From the NCBI GenBank assembly GCA_024640665.1, contig JAHEEO010000037.1, positions 1 through 17,127 of the forward strand: a stretch of DNA of 17,127 nt, in the 5' to 3' direction. The translations under genes and the position numbers were made by a program. Position 1 is the stretch's first letter, and each line of letters begins with the position of its first letter. The notes below the pieces were generated by a model that saw nothing but the letters and a program-made list of their open reading frames with translations, was not told the origin of the DNA and did no database searches. The DNA comes from Rhodospirillales bacterium (GTDB taxonomy: Bacteria; Pseudomonadota; Gammaproteobacteria; Steroidobacterales; Rariloculaceae). Shown piece by piece: positions 6,867 to 15,800 of the stretch.

Positions 6867-7367
6867 ATGAAACCATTGGTCGGAGTCATCATGGGTTCAG
6901 TATCGGACTGGACCACGATGGAGCATGCAGCAAGCACGCTGAACGAACTCGAAGTGCCCCATGAGGTCCGAGTCGTTTCAGCCCATCGCACGCCTGATTT
7001 GCTGTTCAGTTACGCGGGAGACGCGGCCGAGCGCGGGCTCCAAGTCATTATCGCCGGTGCCGGTGGTGCAGCCCATCTGCCAGGAATGACCGCCGCAAAA
7101 ACGACGCTGCCGGTGCTCGGGGTGCCCGTGCAGACTAAATCCCTTAATGGCATTGATTCGTTGCTGTCCATCGTGCAGATGCCCGCCGGCATTCCAGTTG
7201 CGACGCTCGCGATTGGCAAGCCCGGCGCAATCAATGCCGCATTACTGGCTGCTGCAATCCTTGCAAACAACGATCAAGCACTGGCCACGCGGCTTGCGTC
7301 GTTTCGTAATGCGCAAACTCAAAAAGTGCTAGCCCGTCCCGATCCGAGCGCGGCACTCGAAAGTTAG
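6867..7367 (+). CDS. purE: N5-carboxyaminoimidazole ribonucleotide mutase
   Basis: Class I PurE, converting N5-CAIR to CAIR in purine synthesis, 166 aa. The phosphate/ribose-binding GSVSDWTTM is at residues 10-18. SAHRTPD near 38-44 contains the conserved catalytic histidine of class I enzymes, and [11 protein letters not shown] near 64-74 lines the active site. [31 protein letters not shown] is also typical. Its stop (TAG 7365-7367) is 4 nt before the purK ATG, so the two are co-transcribed. The start codon has no Shine-Dalgarno sequence and sits at the predicted transcription start. The presence of purK shows that it uses the bacterial N5-CAIR route. Confidence 0.98.
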   Translation: MKPLVGVIMGSVSDWTTMEHAASTLNELEVPHEVRVVSAHRTPDLLFSYAGDAAERGLQVIIAGAGGAAHLPGMTAAKTTLPVLGVPVQTKSLNGIDSLLSIVQMPAGIPVATLAIGKPGAINAALLAAAILANNDQALATRLASFRNAQTQKVLARPDPSAALES

Positions 7368-7371
7368 CCGG

Positions 7372-8466
7372 ATGAAAGTAGGCATTGTCGGTGGCGGACA
7401 GCTTGGACGCATGCTTGGGCTTGCAGGGATTCCGCTAGGGATCGAGTGCGAATTTTTAGACAGCTCCGCAACCGCACCCGCGGCCGCCGTCGGCAAAATA
7501 CATGTCGGGCAACTCGATGACGAGGCAGCCATCTTGAGCCTCGCACAGCGGGTCTCAACACTCACCACCGAGATAGAGAACATCTCCACCGCGGCTTTCT
7601 CGGGCGCTGCCCGCTACTGTTCGGTGGCGCCTCGACCAGAGGCAGTTGCCGCCGCACAAGACCGGCTGATCGAGAAAACCCTGTTCCGTCAACTCGGCAT
7701 CGAGACGGCGCCTTTTGTAGCGCTCAGCAAGCCAGGCGATCTGGATCAGGTTTCCGTCAACGCAGATTGGCCAAAAATTATCAAAACACGCAGGCTTGGT
7801 TACGACGGCCGCGGTCAAGCAGTTGTGCGTTCGCACAGCGAACTTGCGCACGCCTACAAGAATTTGGGAGCAGTGCCTTCGATAATCGAAGATTGGATCG
7901 GCTTTGATCGCGAGCTTTCCTTGATTGGAGTTCGTGACCGGGCTGGCGCCATCCGCTTCTATCCGCTGTGCGAAAACGTCCACATCAATGGCATTCTATC
8001 GACCACAGTTGCGCCGTACGACGACTCACGGTTGCAGCTGCAAGCTGAGACTTCGGTTGCGCGCATCATGAATCACTTCGATTACGTCGGCGTACTCACT
8101 GTGGAGTTTTTTCATACAGCCGGCGGACTCGTTGCAAATGAAATGGCACCGCGCGTGCATAATTCCGGCCACTGGACCATCGAAGGGGCTGAAACGAGCC
8201 AGTTCGAGAATCATCTGCGGGCAGTAACCGGCTTGCCGTTGGGCTCCACCAAGGTGCGTGGCTGTGCTGCCATGCTCAATCTCGTCAGTCACATGCCCGA
8301 CCGCCCTCGCGTACTGCAACACGAAGGGGTGCACCTGCATGACTACGGCAAATCTGCTCGGCCAGACCGGAAACTGGGCCATTGCACGCTGGTCGACGAT
8401 GACCGAAAAACGCTGATTTCGAGGCTGGAAGCGCTCCAATCGCTCATTGTAAAGCCGAATTCGTGA
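7372..8466 (+). CDS. purK: N5-carboxyaminoimidazole ribonucleotide synthase
   Basis: ATP-grasp enzyme carboxylating AIR with bicarbonate and ATP to N5-CAIR, the substrate of the upstream gene product. 364 aa. The N-terminal dinucleotide-fold-like start is GIVGGGQLGRML at residues 4-15. The ATP-grasp core includes TRRLGYDGRGQ near 143-153, the grasp segment EDWIGFDRELSLI, and the metal/nucleotide-binding VEFFHTAGGLVANEMAPRVHNSG. It ends with GWHLHDYGK-like VHLHDYGKSARPDRKLGH typical of PurK. It is coupled to purE (4-nt gap). No terminator hairpin is obvious in the 71 bp before the next gene. Confidence 0.98.
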   Translation: MKVGIVGGGQLGRMLGLAGIPLGIECEFLDSSATAPAAAVGKIHVGQLDDEAAILSLAQRVSTLTTEIENISTAAFSGAARYCSVAPRPEAVAAAQDRLIEKTLFRQLGIETAPFVALSKPGDLDQVSVNADWPKIIKTRRLGYDGRGQAVVRSHSELAHAYKNLGAVPSIIEDWIGFDRELSLIGVRDRAGAIRFYPLCENVHINGILSTTVAPYDDSRLQLQAETSVARIMNHFDYVGVLTVEFFHTAGGLVANEMAPRVHNSGHWTIEGAETSQFENHLRAVTGLPLGSTKVRGCAAMLNLVSHMPDRPRVLQHEGVHLHDYGKSARPDRKLGHCTLVDDDRKTLISRLEALQSLIVKPNS

Positions 8467-8537
8467 AGTGTCTGCTCGAATCGGGGCAATTATTACTATA
8501 GTCTTTTCCCGTTGAACCCGGGCGACCACGGAACTTC

Positions 8538-9983
8538 ATGTACAGCGAACTGTTCAAACTGAACCAGCCCCCATTTCGGCTGTCTCCAGATCCAGAGTTT
8601 TTGTTTGCGAGCAAACAGCATGCCCGCGCGAAAGCGTATATGGAATCGACTATTTGGCTTGCGGACGGCTTCGTCGTCATCACCGGCGAGATCGGCGCAG
8701 GGAAAACGACCCTCATTGAGAGCTTTTTGCACGACCTTCCCGAAGATATCGTGCTCGCTCATGTGAGCCAAACTCAGTTGACACCAATCGAATTCCTGCA
8801 AGCTGTGTTGGTTGAATTCGGATTCCGCGAATTTCATGACCGCAAGGTCGAGCTTCTGGCGACCCTGAAAGATTTCATGATCGAGCAGTATTCCCAGGGA
8901 AAAACGCTGCTACTAATCGTTGACGAAGCACAGAACTTATCGCACAAGGTACTTGAAGAGATCCGGCTATTGTCTGGTATCGAATCTCAGAAAGAGAAGC
9001 CTCTGCGCATCATTCTAGCGGGTCAACCGGAATTGTCCGACAAGCTCGACTCATTACGTCTCGAGCAGTTGCGCCAGCGAGTGCGCCTGCGTTTTCACTT
9101 GTCGACACTAAGCAAGCGAGAAACAGCTGATTACATCCAGCATAGACTGGATATTGCCGGCGCCGAAGGTCGGAAAATTTTCGATAAGGATTCAATAGAC
9201 CTGGTGTTTCGCTACACCGGTGGTGTGCCACGACTGACCAACGTGCTGTGCGATACGGCAATGCTGTGCGGATTCTCTGAAGGAAAAGAAACAATAGACG
9301 TCGGACTGGTTAACGAAGCCGTCAACGAACTACAGTGGGTCGAATACGAGCAAAGAAATGAAAATCGTGGTCGATTCTCAGCTTCCCATGCGCAGCCTCG
9401 ATCCAAGCGCAGTCTGCGACTGGTGGGCAACGTGTCTCCGCCAAGACTGAGCGAACGCGGACAGTTCGCCGATACCTCTCCCGTCGAAGAATCGAAGTCA
9501 GCAGAGGCCGATACTCCAGAGAATGTGTATCCAGCGCGTTTCGATGTGCTGTTTAAAGATCAGCATATCACCGAATTCAAGCTGCCAATCGGTCGCGCCG
9601 TTGTTGGGCGAACCGGGGACAACGACCTACAGATTCGTAGTCGCTTCATATCCCGGCATCACATCCACATCAATAGCGACACAGATCACTCGACGGTCGA
9701 AGACCTGAACAGTACAAACGGTATGTTTATGCTCGGCAAGCGCGTCCAGCAATGCACATTGGCCGATGGCGACACAATCCAACTCGGCGAACACAAGCTC
9801 GTTTATCGTGATCTTCGCAGCGAAACAACGCTGCCAAATGACGCATCGGAAGAACCTTCAATGAGTATTCCAGTCATAGAAGATGCGTCCGAAGACGAGG
9901 ATCTTTCGGACAACGACGATCATCAGGATGTCGCCGAATTCGAGGATGAATACGACGGCGCAGAGACTCGCGTATTGGATTAA
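8538..9983 (+). CDS. ExeA-type AAA ATPase fused to an FHA domain with acidic C-terminal tail
   Basis: Soluble 481-aa protein. Residues 1-270 are an ExeA/GspA-like AAA ATPase: start YxxLFKLNQPPFRLSPDPEFLF-like, Walker A GEIGAGKTT at 50-58, Walker B LLLIVDEAQ at 124-132 with D129-E130, then AGQPEL and a C-terminal lid. A Ser/Arg-rich linker (about 272-330) leads to an FHA domain (about 333-424) with the phosphothreonine-pocket residues G357-R358, S372-R373-H375 and N391-STNG. The tail has 16 Asp/Glu among residues 448-476 and ends ETRVLD. ExeA normally continues into a membrane helix and a peptidoglycan-binding domain; here neither is present, so the protein is cytosolic. ATG with a short GGA 5 nt upstream; a possible -10 TATAGT is at 8497-8502 without a good -35. 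No secretin, kinase or phosphatase gene is in the window. Role unknown. Confidence 0.9.
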   Translation: MYSELFKLNQPPFRLSPDPEFLFASKQHARAKAYMESTIWLADGFVVITGEIGAGKTTLIESFLHDLPEDIVLAHVSQTQLTPIEFLQAVLVEFGFREFHDRKVELLATLKDFMIEQYSQGKTLLLIVDEAQNLSHKVLEEIRLLSGIESQKEKPLRIILAGQPELSDKLDSLRLEQLRQRVRLRFHLSTLSKRETADYIQHRLDIAGAEGRKIFDKDSIDLVFRYTGGVPRLTNVLCDTAMLCGFSEGKETIDVGLVNEAVNELQWVEYEQRNENRGRFSASHAQPRSKRSLRLVGNVSPPRLSERGQFADTSPVEESKSAEADTPENVYPARFDVLFKDQHITEFKLPIGRAVVGRTGDNDLQIRSRFISRHHIHINSDTDHSTVEDLNSTNGMFMLGKRVQQCTLADGDTIQLGEHKLVYRDLRSETTLPNDASEEPSMSIPVIEDASEDEDLSDNDDHQDVAEFEDEYDGAETRVLD

Positions 9984-9988
9984 CGTCG

Positions 9989-10010
9989 GTTAGAAAATCC
10001 GCTTTCTAAC
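9989..10010. terminator. Hairpin between convergent genes, candidate bidirectional terminator
   Basis: GTTAGAAA and TTTCTAAC form a perfect 8-bp inverted repeat with a 6-nt loop, 5 nt after the AAA-FHA stop and overlapping the TAG stop (10008-10006) of the convergent membrane-protein gene. The stem is AT-rich and no T-tract follows on either strand, so it is a weak terminator by sequence. Confidence 0.4.
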
Positions 10011-10233
10011 GCCAGTCATCTAATTTATCGTACTTGACTCTACTCCGACTCAGGCGGTAATCGCGCCGCTTCAAAAACAACACAACGCTTGCAACCACCA
10101 GCACCGCACCGGCTATGAGCATGCTGAATTGCAGCGGACGATTCCCTATCGACGGGCTAAGGAGCAGCAGCGCTGCGCCGCTAATAGCTAAGACTAGCGG
10201 CAGCGATTCATACAAAGACTTCGGTAGCCGCAT
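10006..10233 (-). CDS. Small two-helix membrane protein, unknown function
   Basis: 75 aa with two predicted transmembrane helices: residues about 11-27 (LPLVLAISGAALLLLS) and about 34-54 (LQFSMLIAGAVLVVASVVLFL). A short polar turn, SIGNRP, joins them. The C-terminal 20 residues are basic then acidic (KRRDYRLSRSRVKYDKLDDWR) and by the positive-inside rule probably cytoplasmic, as would be the short N-terminus. The ATG at 10233 has only a weak AAGAAA site. It is convergent with the AAA-FHA gene, with 22 nt between the two coding regions. I do not recognise a family. The plus-strand reading frame opposite it has no membrane or domain pattern, so this strand is preferred. Confidence 0.65.
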   Translation of the reverse strand: MRLPKSLYESLPLVLAISGAALLLLSPSIGNRPLQFSMLIAGAVLVVASVVLFLKRRDYRLSRSRVKYDKLDDWR

Positions 10234-10275
10234 ATTTCTTGAGCTTGTAAATGCGCAGCAATTTCGAAGGTACGT

Positions 10276-10437
10276 TTATGCAAGCCCTAGAGCGGACATA
10301 ATACGAGAAACCAGAGATTGTCTCAGTCCATCTACGGACAGATCAGGCTCTGCTAAGCAACTAGACTGCATCCAGTCAGCAGACTGATTAACGAACTCTT
10401 TCTTGAATTCTATATCGGTTAACGTTACGTCAAACAC
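10276..10437 (-). CDS. Possible 53-aa small protein between tldD and the two-helix membrane protein
   Basis: A short frame in the only long gap of the window (10234-10534). It starts GTG at 10437-10435, with AAAGGGA ending 7 nt upstream and an in-frame TGA 18 nt upstream, and stops TAA at 10278-10276. The product begins MFDVTLTDIEFKKEF, has one Cys at residue 27, and ends in a likely amphipathic helix (LRQSLVSRIMSALGLA). It has no signal peptide or membrane helix. It lies 42 nt upstream of the 75-aa gene on the same strand and 97 nt downstream of tldD. Codon use is more AT-rich than the neighbours (several TCT, TTA, AGA, ATA). It could be a real co-transcribed gene or a chance frame; I recognise no family. 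The rest of the gap shows only the hairpin behind tldD and no RNA gene. Confidence 0.38.
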   Translation of the reverse strand: MFDVTLTDIEFKKEFVNQSADWMQSSCLAEPDLSVDGLRQSLVSRIMSALGLA

Positions 10438-10514
10438 TGCAAGATCCCTTTGTCATGCCAGACAATCTCACTCTATCGTGCTTACCTCGACACAACGTTG
10501 ACCTCATTCACAGC

Positions 10515-10533
10515 TAAAGCCTCATTGGCTTTA
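10515..10533. terminator. Hairpin immediately after tldD
   Basis: TAAAGCC and GGCTTTA form a perfect 7-bp inverted repeat with a 5-nt loop, starting 2 nt after the tldD stop codon on the - strand. No T-tract follows, so termination would be weak or depend on other factors; it could instead protect the 3' end of the operon mRNA. Confidence 0.4.
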
Positions 10534-10534
10534 C

Positions 10535-11998
10535 TTAAGATGTTTGTGTGCCGCCAACAGTCAAAGCGTCGATCTTTAGCGTCGGTTGACCGACACCTAC
10601 CGGGACCGATTGCCCCTCCTTGCCGCAGATGCCAATACCGGGATCGAGGTCTAAATCGTTGCCAACCATCGAGACACGAGTCAGAACCTCCGGCCCGCTC
10701 CCGATCAGCATGGCGCCCCGAACTGCTGAGCCGAGCTTGCCATTTTTGATGAGATACGCCTCGCTCGCCGAAAAAACGAACTTGCCCGATGTAATGTCGA
10801 CTTGACCACCGCCGAAATTGCTGGCGTAGATTCCATCTGCCACGGACTCAATAATCTCTCCTGGATCATGTTGGCCCGGCAGCATGTAGGTGTTCGTCAT
10901 CCGCGGCATGGGCACATGCGCAAACGATTCCCGCCGGGCGTTGCCGGTAGAGCGTGTCCCCATCAGGCGTCCGTTCAGCTTGTCGTGCATGTATGCCTTC
11001 AGAACGCCGTCCTCGATGAGCGTCGTGCACGATGTCGTCGTGCCTTCATCATCGATAGTGAGCGAGCCGCGACGGCCCTGCAGCGTGCCGTCGTCAACGA
11101 CTGTGCAGTGTTCCGTTGCAACACGCTGCCCCAACTTTCCGGCAAACGCCGAGGTTCCTTTGCGATTGAAATCCCCCTCGAGTCCATGCCCGATAGCTTC
11201 GTGCAGCAAAACGCCAGGCCAACCGGGACCCAGCACTACCGTCATGTTGCCAGCCGGCGCAGGTATTGCTTCGAGATTCACGGCGGCCTGCCGCACAGCC
11301 TCACGTGCGACGCCCTCGTGCACATCCGGCAGCAAAAACTCTTCGTAGCCACGTCGACCGCCTATCCCGGCATAGCCCTGTTCGCGCTTGCCATTGTGTT
11401 CCAGTATCACCGAGACGTTTAGACGCACAAGTGGCCGAATATCACCCGCTAACGTCCCATCCGACGCATACACCAATACGTATTCATGAACACTCGCAAG
11501 GCTCGCGACAACTTGCACGATCCGGTCATCCATGTTGCGGACCTTCTTATCAATTTCCGCCAACAACTGGACCTTATCTTTGTCAGCGACGCTGGCCAGC
11601 GGATTCACCGAGGGGTACAACGCTAGATTCTTGCCAGCCTGCGCGGCATGCACGACACCGGACTCGTTCTGCCTGGCGATTCCGCGTGCAGCGCGGGCAG
11701 CGTCTTTTATCGATGCAAGATCGAGTTGATCCGCATACGCAAAGCCCGTCTTGTCGCCAGAGACCGCTCGCACGCCAACCCCTTGATCAACACTGTGCGA
11801 GCCATCTTTGACGATGCCGTCTTCAACAGTCCAGGACTCCTGTTGGGCGGCTTGGAAATAGAGGTCCGCGTAATCGAGTCGATGCTCCATTAGGAATTGC
11901 ATGACTCCGTCCAACGCAGCCAGATTCAACCCGGTTGGGTCGAGTAACTGCGCAGTCACGGCGGAAATGATGTCGTTACGCGCTACGGATTGGACCAT
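10535..11998 (-). CDS. tldD: TldD zinc subunit of the TldD/TldE metalloprotease
   Basis: Catalytic half of the TldD/TldE heterodimer, which in E. coli cleaves unfolded peptides, including microcin B17 leader and CcdA, in the cytosol. 487 aa, about the family length. The zinc motif HEAIGH is at residues 266-271 within [23 protein letters not shown] conserved cysteine, C458 in [11 protein letters not shown], is a probable third zinc ligand by family comparison. Other signatures are [14 protein letters not shown] and [17 protein letters not shown] [22 protein letters not shown]. The ATG directly abuts the nit stop (TAG|ATG), with GAGA about 8 nt upstream, indicating translational coupling. It is the last gene of the rng-yhdP-nit-tldD operon. 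Its partner pmbA is on the same strand about 3.7 kb away. Confidence 0.98.
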   Translation of the reverse strand: MVQSVARNDIISAVTAQLLDPTGLNLAALDGVMQFLMEHRLDYADLYFQAAQQESWTVEDGIVKDGSHSVDQGVGVRAVSGDKTGFAYADQLDLASIKDAARAARGIARQNESGVVHAAQAGKNLALYPSVNPLASVADKDKVQLLAEIDKKVRNMDDRIVQVVASLASVHEYVLVYASDGTLAGDIRPLVRLNVSVILEHNGKREQGYAGIGGRRGYEEFLLPDVHEGVAREAVRQAAVNLEAIPAPAGNMTVVLGPGWPGVLLHEAIGHGLEGDFNRKGTSAFAGKLGQRVATEHCTVVDDGTLQGRRGSLTIDDEGTTTSCTTLIEDGVLKAYMHDKLNGRLMGTRSTGNARRESFAHVPMPRMTNTYMLPGQHDPGEIIESVADGIYASNFGGGQVDITSGKFVFSASEAYLIKNGKLGSAVRGAMLIGSGPEVLTRVSMVGNDLDLDPGIGICGKEGQSVPVGVGQPTLKIDALTVGGTQTS

Positions 11999-12808
11999 CT
12001 AAAATTCTCGACGATGTTGTAAGGCTGGAAACTGGGCGCGTAGTTCACGTTGCCGATCGAAATCGACATCGGCGATTACGACGCCAGTACCGGATTCTTG
12101 CATAGCAAGCACGTCTCCCCAAGGAGAAATAATTGCGGAGTGACCGTAAGTCTGTCGCCCACGCGCATGTTCGCCCCATTGGCCGGCGGCGACCAGATAG
12201 ACAAGCGATTCAACGGCGCGCGTCTGCAATAGTGGCAGCCAGTGGACTCTGCCGGTCGGCACGGTGAATGCGGCCGGCACGACCAGCATATGCATTCCAA
12301 TGGTACTAAGACGATGGAAGAGCCCCGGGAATCGCAAATCGTAACAAACGACCATACCGATATCGGCAAAATCCGTGTGGCCAACCACCGGTTGATCACC
12401 TGGAATTGTCGTATAGGATTCACGATAGCTCTCGGCCGCCGTGTCGGGCACATCGACGTCGAACAGATGCAGTTTGTCGTATTGAGCTGACACGCGGCCG
12501 TCTGGAGCCACGAGATAGGACCGCGAATAGACGCGAGCATCCGGGCCACGGATAGGAATCGTGCCACCCACAATCCACATTTGATGACGCACAGCTTGCT
12601 CGGCCAAAAAATCCTGCGCCGGGCCAACGCCTTCTTGCTCTGCGGCAACGACTCGGTCCGCGTCCTGCGCACCCAAGTACGAGAAATTCTCTGGCAGAAC
12701 CGCCAACCCCGCACCCGCATCAGCTGCTTGCGCCAGCAATCCGTTCGCTTCAGCCAGATTACCGGCCAGATCAATCTGAGAATTCAACTGCAGGGCGGCA
12801 ACTTTCAT
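11999..12808 (-). CDS. Carbon-nitrogen hydrolase of the nitrilase superfamily, Nit1-like amidase
   Basis: 269 aa with the full nitrilase-superfamily triad: E40 in VLPENF, K112 in YDKLHLFDVDV, and nucleophile C155 in VVCYDLRFPGLF. The DKLHLFDVDVP and CYDLRFP contexts are those of the Nit1 group, known to hydrolyse deaminated glutathione (a metabolite-repair amidase), so that is the best guess; substrate is not proven by sequence. The protein is cytosolic. Its ATG overlaps the yhdP stop (ATGA), and its TAG directly abuts the tldD ATG, so translation of the three genes is coupled. A gene of this kind between yhdP and tldD is what I remember from Pseudomonas; E. coli lacks it at this place. Confidence 0.92.
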   Translation of the reverse strand: MKVAALQLNSQIDLAGNLAEANGLLAQAADAGAGLAVLPENFSYLGAQDADRVVAAEQEGVGPAQDFLAEQAVRHQMWIVGGTIPIRGPDARVYSRSYLVAPDGRVSAQYDKLHLFDVDVPDTAAESYRESYTTIPGDQPVVGHTDFADIGMVVCYDLRFPGLFHRLSTIGMHMLVVPAAFTVPTGRVHWLPLLQTRAVESLVYLVAAGQWGEHARGRQTYGHSAIISPWGDVLAMQESGTGVVIADVDFDRQRELRAQFPALQHRREF

Positions 12809-15800
12809 TCGATTATCGGCATCTCGGCGCTCGTAACCCAGTTCGGCGGCAGTTCAGCGCAAATCTGACCATTCTCGATCTGTTCCGGCGTCAAGCGCTC
12901 CACGGACGGCTCTTCCCAACCTCCGGTAATGCAGTATGAAGCGCGGCCAATTCCTTTCAGCTGCTTTTTGAAAATTCGCGTGAATATCAACAACGCGGCG
13001 CCCACGCCTGGGCCGCCAATCAGGCCGCCCACTGTCGGCAACATATTGCCAGGTTCGGCAGTGACGATAGCTTGCTGTTGAAAGTCATGATCTCGCAAGC
13101 CGGTTCTCCCGACGACGCCGATCTCTGCAGCCGGCCCGCTCAACATCAAGTTGTCTGTAAATGCATCACCATCGGTAATCGCAAAGTCAGCGCTAATCTC
13201 ATCAAACACAAAGCCCCGATTGAAAACGTCGCGAAAATCCAATGCCAGTCGGCGCGGTAATGCGACAATGCTCATTAATCCGACGATCCGACCCGCGCCT
13301 GGCTCGATGTCGAGCATGCTGCCGTCCGTGACTCTAAGAGCGATATCACCGTTGACATGGTTCATCCACTGACTGTTCGGACCATCCGGCCAACGCAGGC
13401 TGGCCGTCAGTTCCGCGAAACGCCCAGAAATGAGCGGATCTAGCCCGAATTCTCCCAGCGACGCTGCGACGTCATTGGAATTCAAACTTACAGCAAGGCG
13501 CGACTGCACGCCTTGGTCGCCAACTAACCAGGCGCCGCTGCCATCCGCCGCAAAACTCTCAGTCAGAGAAGAAAAAGACACGAGACGTAAGCCTAAGGGG
13601 TCGGGTTGTACGTCCGCCTTAAACGCGCCGAGATGACGAGCTCCGATGCGAAAGTCATCGATATCGAGCTCCAAACCCGGAAGGTCGCGCGGATCGATAC
13701 TTTCGGCCTCAACTTGACGCCCCATTTGAATGAACAATCGATCCAAGTTTGCGGTTATCGGCTGGCGAGTACTTAGATCTGCCGGCAGTTCGACTAGTCC
13801 AGCCACCAGCTCACTATCCACGGAAACTCGCGCCCCTGTTTGATGAGGCTGCACCGAGATCGCCATCTGTCCAAGCGGCTGGTCAAATACAGTGAAGTCC
13901 GCAACGTTCAGCTCAACGCCTGCAAGGTTGGCATATGACCCGGCGACGTCGACTGAACCTGGCATTCGCAACCATTCATCCAGGTTGAGTCTTGCCAGAT
14001 CGCCATCTACCGAAAACCCCCGGACCGGCAACGACTCACTGGACTGTGACCCAAAACGCAAACGACCCCGCTCAAAGGCAAACGCACCTCCGGTATTTCG
14101 ATATTCTCCAGAGAAATGCCTGTTCGCACCCAGGTTTCCATCAACCCGCATCAAATCCGCCGAGTCAAAGCCGAAACTGAGATGCAGATTTGTCGCCTCG
14201 CCTGGCGCCTTGGTGAACGGCTCAGGAAACCGCATCGCGATTCCAGACAAATTGGTATCGACGTTAATCTGCACCGGAGACGGTCGGCGTTCTCCATCTG
14301 GATCCATACTCGGCAGCAACAAACTGCCTTCCCAGAGCGTCTGGCCTGCCAAATGTTCCGCATGCGGCAAATTAAACGCCGCGACAACGGCATCAGCCGT
14401 TACCTCACCGCTAACAATGAGGCGCGCTCGGTAAGCTGGGTCACCGGGCGTTTCGACATAAGCAGTGGCCGGGCCATCCAAGAACGTGCCTTGAATGTTC
14501 TCGCCCTGAATTGCGCCTCCCCGCAAAGCCAACAGCCCGGAGATATCCGATGCCTGCGGGCCAAATCCCGCAAAAGCCAGTGTGCCATTGACGATTTCAA
14601 GATCAGCCTGCAGGCCAAGCGCTTCGAGATCCACCAAGGGCAACGGAATATCCAGGGCAAGTTTGACTCTGGCACGTCCTTCCGGCGCGCTGAGGCGGGC
14701 ATATTGAGGACCGAGATAAGCCGCGATTTTTGGAGCGCCCAGCAAGAAGTCCAACAACTCTTGGAAAGGCCCGTCAGTATCGGCGCGAATAATCAATTCG
14801 GGCTTCCTGAAATCGCCCATTTGCACCATCACGTTCTCACTGACATTACCCAAAACTTGGGCTCGGCCCGTTGCGCTAAAACCAAGATTTACGAACTCGA
14901 CCTGGCCGTCAAAACCTTCGGCAATCGGCCAACCCGCGATGTAGTCGACTGTGCCTCCACTCACATCAGCAACGATGCGCAATTCGCCACCGCCATTATC
15001 AAACGGAAACGCATCCAGCGCCCCAAAAAAACTAACCTGTGTACTGTCAATGCGACCGACGCCCAGCGCCCGATCCAGCCACTGCGCCGCCGTGGTCGGC
15101 ATTTTCGATGCCGTAACGAACGGCATGATGTCAGCCATATCGAGACTGCCGATTTCAGTTTCAAGCTCGAGCGAAGGCGCGCTGCCGTCAAGCGGCACGC
15201 TGAGATCGATGCTCGCACTCACGTCTGCGCCAAGCGTTGCGAACGCCAAATCATCACTCACGATACGTATGGCATCGCGGCCTTGCCGCCACAAAATCAG
15301 TCCGGAAAGCCGGCTGACGTCAATCGGTAAGCCGAGCACTGACGGGTACTCGACGCTCGATTGTTCACTGCTCAACCGCAGACTGCCACCATCGGTATCG
15401 GCCCGCACTTCACCTGAAATGCCCGACAGCATTTCAAAGCCGGACCAGTTATTTACCGAAATATCCGCGAACTGGCTCTGCAAAGTAAAATCGCGCTGCT
15501 CCAGGGAGCGCAGGCTCAGAGCAAAATCTTCAACAGTGCCGCGCGGCTCCATGGACAACCAGCTTTTTTGCAGTTCTGACTCCGGCAGCACAGCAACGAA
15601 AGGCAGCAAATCGTCGAAACGAAAATAGTCGGTACGCAGCTCGACCGGTCCGCCCCCTTGTGTCCAATCGATAGTGGTGCTGCCGTTTCTAGGCCAGGTA
15701 ACGTCCGGCCCTTCGACTATCACATCGTTCAGCGAAAGCTGTGAGACTCGACCGTTCCGTGACCATTCCGCGGTCAATGCAATCCGGTCGTACTGGGAAG

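Noticed and set aside
8538..9983. Reading the AAA-FHA gene as part of a type II secretion system
   Set aside because: Although the ATPase part resembles ExeA/GspA, there is no secretin, pseudopilin, GspB or peptidoglycan-binding domain in the gene or window.
10115..10387. 90-aa + strand frame opposite the 75-aa membrane protein
   Set aside because: No hydrophobic or domain pattern; the opposite strand gives two clean membrane helices and a charged tail.
11266..11811. 181-aa + strand frame opposite tldD
   Set aside because: Arg, Pro, Ser and His-rich shadow of the TldD coding strand; no motif, and TldD is certain.
12076..12774. 232-aa - strand frame overlapping the nit gene in another frame
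   Set aside because: Trp, Cys and Arg-rich translation without motifs; the alternative frame carries the full Glu-Lys-Cys triad of the nitrilase superfamily.
14116..15330. 404-aa open frame on the + strand opposite yhdP
   Set aside because: It lies fully antisense to a gene with clear YhdP homology from end to end, is rich in Arg, Gln and His as antisense frames usually are, has no recognisable domain or plausible ribosome binding site, and overlaps other equally open antisense frames.
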